This document shows, piece by piece, positions 58,096-64,000 of a stretch of DNA of 64,000 nucleotides. How positions within the stretch are numbered: position 1 is the stretch's first letter; each line of letters begins with the position of its first letter. The notes beneath the pieces were generated by a model, which made no database searches, was not told the origin of the DNA, and worked only from the letters and a program-made list of their open reading frames with translations. The translations under genes were made by a program, and so were the position numbers. Origin of the DNA: Oncorhynchus masou masou (lineage: Eukaryota > Chordata > Actinopteri > Salmoniformes > Salmonidae); contig NC_088224.1 of the NCBI RefSeq assembly GCF_036934945.1, forward strand, positions 8,012,842-8,076,841. Direction: 5' to 3'.

Positions 58096-58354
58096 CAGAT
58101 TCTCACGTGGTTCAGGGAAGAAACAGAAGAATGTGGTAGAGATGTGAGTAATGAATATTGTTGAAAACACCTTGCATTTCAACACTGACAAAAGCCCAAA
58201 AGATTTGACCGCGTATGAGGAAATACTAACACAGCATTAAGAGAATCATTTTACACACACACAGACTGGAAACTCATATCTGATGCTTCAACACGTCTTA
58301 GTTTCTTCTTTTAGCCTGGTGGTGAAATGAAGAAACATTAGTTAAATGGGCTAA

Positions 58355-58540
58355 GGCTGGACACACACACAAGACACGGACACACACACAAGACACGGAC
58401 ACACACACAAGACACGGACACACACTGGACCGGACACACACACAAGACTGGACACGGACACACACACACACAAGACACGGACACACACTGGACACTGACA
58501 CACAAGACTGGACACAAGACTGGACACACAAGACATGACA
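58355..58540. repeat. GACACGGACACACACACAAGA array
   Basis: CA-rich units punctuated by AAGACACGGACACAC or AAGACTGGACAC. The array recurs at 58628-58932 and is part of a duplicated block that includes the hdac1 terminal exon. Confidence 0.9.
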
Positions 58541-58544
58541 CTAA

Positions 58545-58596
58545 TCACCCTGTTGTGTCCATCTTCTCTTCACGTCTTTATCCTCGTCTTTCACTT
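58545..58596 (-). pseudogene. hdac1: Duplicate of the hdac1 terminal exon with a frameshift
   Basis: It is identical to the exon at 58955-59007, offset by 410 bp, except for one missing base (CACGTC for CAGCGTC on the plus strand). It keeps an acceptor CCCAG. If spliced it would give EVKDEDKD then VKRRWTQQGD and a stop. It lies downstream of the intact copy in transcription order. Confidence 0.88.
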
Positions 58597-58627
58597 CTGG
58601 GAAAACAAAGAGAATGTTGACCGGGCG

Positions 58628-58932
58628 TTACAAGACTGGACACGGACACACACACACACACGACTGGACACGGACACACACACACAAGACCGGACACGGA
58701 CACACACACACACACACAAGACCGGACACGGACACACACACACACACACACACAAGACCGGACACGGACACACACACACACACACACAAGACCGGACACG
58801 GACACACACACACACACACAAGACTGGACACACACAAGACTGGACGGACACAAGACTGGACGGACACGAGACTGGACACAAGACTGGACACGGACACAAG
58901 ACTGGACACGGACACAAGACTGGACACACAAG
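58628..58932. repeat. CA/GACCGGACACGGACAC array
   Basis: Long CA runs punctuated by AAGACCGGACACGGACACAC, then AAGACTGGACGGACAC. It sits between the two copies of the terminal hdac1 exon. Confidence 0.92.
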
Positions 58933-58954
58933 ACATATTTAATGTGGTCACTAA

Positions 58955-59007
58955 TCACCCTGTTGTGTCCATCTTCTCTTCAGCGTCTTTATCCTCGTCT
59001 TTCACTT
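58955..59007 (-). CDS. hdac1: hdac1 terminal coding exon
   Basis: Acceptor TTTTCCCCAG, then AA completing Glu, and VKDEDKDAEEKMDTTG and TGA. It is the in-frame member of a duplicated pair (see 58545-58596). Confidence 0.85.
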
Positions 59008-62000
59008 CTGGGGAAAACAAAGAGAATGTTGACCGGGTGTTACGCCCCCAGTGTCCTGGGCCAGTCGCGGAGGCGTTACCACCCCCCCCCAGTGTCCTGG
59101 GCCAGTCGCGGAGGCGTCACCCCCCCCAGTGTCCTGGGCCAGTCGCGGAGGCGTCACCCCCCCCAGTGTCCTGGGCCAGTCGCGGAGGCGTCACCCCCCC
59201 CAGTGTCCTGGGCCAGTCACGGAGGCGTCACCCCCCCAGTGTCCTGGGCCAGTCAGTGTCCTGGGCCAGGCGTTACCCCCCAGTGTCCTGGGCCAGTCAC
59301 GGAGGCGTTACCCCCAGTGTCCTGGGCCAGTCACGGTCCTGGGCCAGTCGCGTTACACCCCCCCAGTGTCCTGGGCCAGTCACGGAGGCGTCACCCCCCC
59401 CCAGTGTCCTGGGCCAGTCACGGAGGCGTCACCCCCCCTGGGCCAGTCGCGGAGGCGTTAGTGTCCTGGGCCCAGTCACGGAGGCGTTACCCCCCCAGTG
59501 TCCTGGGCCAGTCACGGAGGCGGGCCAGTTACCCCCCCCCCCCCCCAGTGTCCTGGGCCAGTCACGGAGGCCTGGGCCAGTCACCCCCAGTGTCCTGGGC
59601 CAGTCACGGAGGCGTCACCCCCCCCCCAGTGTCCTGGGCCAGTCACGGAGTGTCGTCACCCCCCAGTGTCCTGGGCCAGTCACGGAGGCGTGTCCTGGGC
59701 CAGTCCCCCCCCGTCCTGGGGCCAGGGCGTTACCCCCAGTCACGGAGGCGTCCCCCCCCCCCAGTGTCCTGGGCCAGTCACGGAGGCGTTACCCCCCCCA
59801 GTGTCCTGGGCCAGTCACGGAGGCGTTACCCCCCCAGTGTCCTGGGCCAGTCACGGAGGCGTTACCCCCCCAGTGTCCTGGGCCAGTCCCCCCCAGTGTC
59901 CTGGGCCAGTCACGGAGGCGTCACCCCCCCCCCCAGTGTCCTGGGCCAGTCACGGAGGCGTTACCCCCCCCAGTGTCCTGGGCCAGTCACGGAGGCGTCA
60001 CCCCCCCCCAGTGTCCTGGGCCAGTCACGGAGGCGTCACCCCCCCCAGTGTCCTGGGCCAGTCACGGAGGCGTCACCCCCCAGTGTCCTGGGCCAGTCAC
60101 GGAGGTCGGGCCAGTCACCCCCCAGTGTCCTGGCCCAGTCACGGAGGCGTTACCCCCCCAGTGTCCTGGGCCAGTCACGGAGTGTCCTGGGCCAGTCACG
60201 GAGGCGTCACCCCCCCAGTGTCCTGGGCCACCCCCCCCCCAGTGTCCTGGCCCAGTCACGGAGGCGTTACCCCCCCCAGTGTCCTGGGCCAGTCACGGAG
60301 GCGTTACCCCCCCCAGTGTCCTGGGCCAGTTTACCTTTCTTCTCCTCAGTCTCCTCTTTCTCCTCCTCAGTCTTGACGCGTTTGGTCTTCTTGTGGTTGG
60401 CAGCGTTCCTCCTTCCCCCTCCTCCCTGTCCCTCATCCTCAGAGTCAGAGAACTCCTCTTCACAGGCTATCCTCTTATCATGGGCCCTGACTGAAACAAA
60501 ACCACCCTGTTATCATGGGCCCTGACTGAAACCATCCCCTATCATGGGCCCTGACTGAAACAAAACCACCCTGTTATCATGGGCCCTGACTGAAACCATC
60601 CCCTATCATGGGCCCTGACTGAAACAAAACCACCCTGTTATCATGGGCCCTGACTGAAACAAAACCACCCTGTTATCATGGGCCCTGACTGAAACAAAAC
60701 CACCCTGTTATCATGGGCCCTGACTGAAACCATCCCCTATCATGGGCCCTGACTGAAACCATCCCCTATCATGGGCCCTGACTGAAACAAAACCACCCTC
60801 TATCATGGGCCCTGACTGAAACAATACCATCCCTCTTATCATGGGCCCTGACTGAAACAAAACCACCCTCTATCATGGGCCCTGACTGAAACAAAACCAT
60901 CCCCTATCATGGGCCCTGACTGAAACCATCCCCTATCATGGGCCCTGACTGAAACAAAACCATCCCCTATCATGGGCCCTGACTGAAACAATACCATCCC
61001 TCTTATCATGGGCCCTGACTGAAACAAAACCACCCCTGTTATCATGGGCCCTGACTGAAACAAAACCATCCCTGTTATCATGGGCCCTGACTGAAACCAT
61101 CACCTTATCATGGGCCCTGACTGAAACAAAACCATCCCCTATCATGGGCCCTGACTGAAACCATCCCCTTATCATGGGCCCTGACTGAAACAAAACCACC
61201 CTGTTATCATGGGCCCTGACTGAAACAAAACCATCCCCTTGGCCCTGTATCATGGGCCCTGACTGAAACAAAACCACCCTGTTATCATGGGCCCTGACTT
61301 AAACCATCCCCTATCATGGGCCCTGACTGAAACAAAACCATCCCCTATCATGGGCCCTGACTGAAACCATCCCCTATCATGGGCCCTGACTGAAACAAAA
61401 CCATCCCCTTATCATGGGCCCTGACTGAAACCATCCCCTATCATGGGCCCTGACTGAAACAAAACCATCCCCTATCATGGGCCCTGACTGAAACAAAACC
61501 ATCCCCTATCATGGGCCCTGACTGAAACAATACCATCCCTCTTATCATGGGCCCTGACTGAAACAAAACCACCCTCTATCATGGGCCCTGACTGAAACAA
61601 TACCATCCCTCTTATCATGGGCCCTGACTGAAACAAAACCACCCTGTTATCATGGGCCCTGACTGAAACAAAACCATCCCCTATCATGGGCCCTGACTGA
61701 AACCATCCCCTATCATGGGCCCTGACTGAAACAAAACCACCCTCTATCATGGGCCCTGACTGAAACAATACCATCCCCTATCATGGGCCCTGACTGAAAC
61801 AATACCATCCCCTATCATGGGCCCTGACTGAAACAAAACCATCCCCTTATCATGGGCCCTGACTGAAACAAAACCATCCACTATCATGGGCCCTGACTGA
61901 AACCATCCCCTATCATGGGCCCTGACTGAAACCATCCCCTATCATGGGCCGTGACTGAAACAAAACCATCCACTATCATGGGCCCTGACTGAAACAACCC

Positions 62001-63232
62001 CCTATCATGGGCCCTGACTGAAACCATCCCCTATCATGGGCCCTGACTGAAACCATCCCCTATCATGGGCCCTGACTGAAACCATCCCCTATCATGGGCC
62101 CTGACTGAAACAAAACCATCCCCATCATATCATGGGCCCTGACTGAAACCATCCCCTATCATGGGCCCTGACTCCCCCTATCATGGGCCCTGACTGAAAC
62201 AATACCATCCCTATCCCCTATCATGGGCCCTGACTGAAACAAAACCATCCCCTTATCATGGGCCCTGACTGAAACAAAACCATCCACTATCATGGGCCCT
62301 GACTGAAACCATCCCCTATCATGGGCCCTGACTGAAACCATCCCCTATCATGGGCCGTGACTGAAACAAAACCATCCACTATCATGGGCCCTGACTGAAA
62401 CAACCCCCTATCATGGGCCCTGACTGAAACCATCCCCTATCATGGGCCCTGACTGAAACCATCCCCTATCATGGGCCCTGACTGAAACCATCCCCTATCA
62501 TGGGCCCTGACTGAAACCATCCCCTATAATGGGCCCTGACTGAAACCATCCCCTTATAATGGGCCCTGACTGAAACCATCCCCATGGGCCCTATCATGGG
62601 CCCTGACTGAAACCATCCCCTATCATGGGCCCTGACTGAAACCATCCCTATCATGGGCCCTGATCATGGGCCCTGACTGAAACCATCCCCTATCATGGGC
62701 CCTGACTGAAACCATCCCCTATCATGGGCCCTGACTGAAACCATCCCTATCATATCATGGGCCCTGACTGAAACCATCCCCTATCATGGGCCCTGACTGA
62801 AACCATCCCCTATCAGGGGCCCTGACTGAAACCATCCCCTATCAGGGGCCCTGACTGAAACCATCCCCTATCATGGGCCCTGACTGAAACAAAACTTACT
62901 GGAGATGCGTTTGTCAGGGTCCTCGTCCTCCTCATCTCCAGAGTCCGGGTGTGGAGCGTCTTCCGGGATGGCCTGTATCTGGACCCCCGGGGCGTGGGGC
63001 AGCATGCGCAGGTTCTCAAACAACCTCTGTCTGGGAAGGGAGAGAGACGTTAGTGTGTGTACCACAGTATGTCTGTCCGTATATACACACACACACACAC
63101 ACACACCTATCTTTGTAACTTACTTGATCTTCTCCAGGTAATCATTGGTGTTCTGGTTGGTCATGTTAGACGGGCTGATGTGGAGCTTGAAGTCAGGACC
63201 AAAGTACTCAAAGTAGTCGTTGTAAGGCAGCT
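58955..63232 (-). CDS. hdac1: Histone deacetylase 1, C-terminal part
   Basis: Class I zinc-dependent deacetylase that removes acetyl groups from histone lysines as the catalytic unit of the Sin3, NuRD and CoREST complexes. Four exons in transcription order: 63232-63124, 63030-62900, 60490-60335, 59007-58955 (TGA). Phases are consistent and give 148 residues; the catalytic domain's start lies right of the window. Landmarks: ELPYNDYFEYFGPDFKLHIS, PSNMTNQNTNDYLEKIK, RLFENLRMLPHAPGVQIQAI, DEEDEDPDKRISIRAHDKR, IACEEEFSDSEDEGQGG, KRVKTEEEKEE and the end DAEEKMDTTG. The acidic EEEFSDSEDEG segment is the casein kinase 2 region of HDAC1/2; RISIRAHDKR resembles fish Hdac1. HDAC2 is the main alternative, but synteny favours hdac1. 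The two introns between the last three exons are almost wholly minisatellite. Confidence 0.92.
59035..60330 (-). repeat. About 36-bp G/C-rich array filling the last hdac1 intron
   Basis: Around 34 units contain CCCAGTGTCCTGGGCCAGTC followed by ACGGAGGCGTTACC or ACGGAGGCGTCACC and a C-run of 4-14 (plus strand). On the hdac1 sense strand the array starts 4 bases after the donor AAAG/GTAA as ACTGGCCCAGGACACTGG and gives a G-run every 36 bases. Long plus-strand open frames (up to 626 codons, 58614-60494) are repeat artefacts. Confidence 0.93.
60335..60490 (-). CDS. hdac1: hdac1 exon (IRAHDKRIACEEEF ... EEKK)
   Basis: The acceptor TTTTGTTTCAG lies in the last unit of the adjacent array; the donor is AAAG/GTAA. 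I chose 60490 as the first base because A from the previous exon plus TC gives Ile, then AGG GCC CAT GAT AAG AGG: IRAHDKR. The first 15 exon bases are part of the repeat unit. Confidence 0.9.
60491..62893 (-). repeat. hdac1 intron made of about 75 copies of its own acceptor
   Basis: On the hdac1 sense strand the unit is TTTCAGTCAGGGCCCATGA plus TAGGGGATGG, with or without TTTTG (29 or 34 bp). It contains the intron's polypyrimidine end, its CAG, and the first 15 bases of the next exon. It begins 4-5 bases after the previous donor (CCA/GTAAGTTTTGTTTCAG) and ends at the true acceptor, so the 2.4 kb intron has nearly no other sequence. Confidence 0.96.
62900..63030 (-). CDS. hdac1: hdac1 exon (QRLFENLRMLPHAPGV ... 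DPDKRIS)
   Basis: Acceptor CCCTTCCCAG, donor CTCCA/GTAAG. The exon closes the end of the deacetylase domain and opens the acidic tail. Confidence 0.93.
63124..63232 (-). CDS. hdac1: hdac1 exon (ELPYNDYFEYFGPDF ... EKIK)
   Basis: Acceptor TCCAATCAG, donor ATCAA/GTAAGT. It encodes YFEYFGPDFKLHISPSNMTN of class I deacetylases. The preceding exon is outside the window. Confidence 0.94.
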
Positions 63233-63305
63233 CTGATTGGACGAGAGAGATCATCAGGTTGTTGTAATTAAACAACCTGCCAGGTTAAATCAAAGTAATA
63301 CATGA

Positions 63306-63307
<2 letters not shown>

Positions 63308-63343
<36 letters not shown>

Positions 63344-63478
63344 AACCCCTATCATGGGCTGTGTGTGTGTGTGTGACGTGTGACTGAAACAACCCCCTGT
63401 GTGTGTGTGTGTGTCCCCTATCATGTGTTAGGTATGACGCTGTATGTGTGTGTGTGTGTGTAGCGTTAGGTATGACGC

Positions 63479-63509
<31 letters not shown>

Positions 63510-64000
63510 AGCGTTAGGTATGACGCTGTGTGTGTGTGTGTGTGTACCGTTAGGTATGACGCTGTGTGTGTGTGTGTGTGTGTACCGTTAGGTATGACGC
63601 TGTGTGTGTGTGTGTACCGTTAGGTATGACGCTGTGTGTGTGTGTGTGTGTAGCGTTGGTGTGTGTGTGTGTGTGTACCGTTAGGTATGACGCTGTGTGT
63701 GTGTGTGTGTTAGGTATGACGCTGTGTGTGTGTGTGACGCGTTAGGTATGTGTGTGTGTGTGTGTGTGTGTACCGTTAGGTATGACGCTGTGTGTGTGTG
63801 TGTGTGTGTGTGTGTTAGGTATGACGCTGTGTGTGTGTGTGTGTGTGTTGGTATGATGCTGTTAGGTATGATGCTGTGTGTGTGTGTGTGTGTGTACCGT
63901 TAGGTATGATGCTGTGTGTGTGTGTGTGTGTGTTAGGTATGATGCTGTGTGTGTGTGTGTGTGTGGTATGTGTGTGTGTGTGTGTGTGTACCGTTAGGTA
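63308..64000. repeat. (GT)n / TACCGTTAGGTATGACGCTG array, cut by window edge
   Basis: Long GT runs alternate with ACCGTTAGGTATGACGCTGT or related sequence. The array starts about 75 bp from an hdac1 exon and continues beyond 64000. Near 63340-63425 it contains fragments CTATCATGGGC and GTGACTGAAACAACCCCCTG, which belong to the acceptor array of the neighbouring intron. Confidence 0.92.

Noticed and set aside
58614..60525. Open frames of 527 and 626 codons on the plus strand
   Set aside because: They run through CA and C-rich arrays and the antisense of hdac1 exons; composition is purely repeat-driven.

Overview
This is vertebrate nuclear DNA, almost certainly from a salmonid fish (salmon, trout, char or whitefish). 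Three things point there. The genes have conventional GT-AG introns. The gene order kpna6 - txlna - eif3i - hdac1 matches the vertebrate block known from human 1p35. The dispersed repeats are the salmonid repertoire: Tc1-like transposons (one from the family behind Sleeping Beauty), tRNA-derived SINEs with a LINE-shared 3' tail, and short palindromic MITEs. There are no prokaryotic genes, no CRISPR array and no recognisable virus.

Layout. (1) Positions 1-20768 hold the 3' part of kpna6 (importin alpha-7 type) on the + strand: five exons encoding the last 291 residues, separated by introns made largely of minisatellites, plus two Tc1-like elements. The kpna6 3' UTR and downstream DNA (20769 to about 29265) hold more tandem arrays. 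(2) Positions 29266-32917 are a nest of three mobile elements: a Tc1-like element split by a LINE, itself split by a SINE. (3) Positions 33000-46981 hold txlna (taxilin alpha, + strand); one coiled-coil exon is broken. (4) Positions 47754-52775 hold a complete eif3i (+ strand, 10 exons, 325 codons), with a SINE and a LINE fragment in introns. (5) Positions 53512-54620 are a Sleeping Beauty-type Tc1 element with an internal deletion. (6) From 58955 to beyond the right edge lies hdac1 on the - strand: four exons encoding the last 148 residues, tail-to-tail with eif3i.

The four products do not form one pathway. They are housekeeping proteins (nuclear import adaptor, syntaxin-binding coiled-coil protein, translation-initiation scaffold, histone deacetylase) kept together by ancestral synteny.

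The most unusual feature is how the minisatellites arose. In kpna6 and hdac1, and at smaller scale in txlna, tandem arrays begin at splice junctions, and their units are copies of the junction itself: exon end plus donor at four consecutive kpna6 exons, and acceptor plus exon start at an hdac1 exon, repeated across a whole 2.4 kb intron. Two SINE copies also had only their tRNA-like head amplified, independently or by copying. I know of no named system that describes this. Protein names rest on recognising conserved sequence; no alignments or searches were run.
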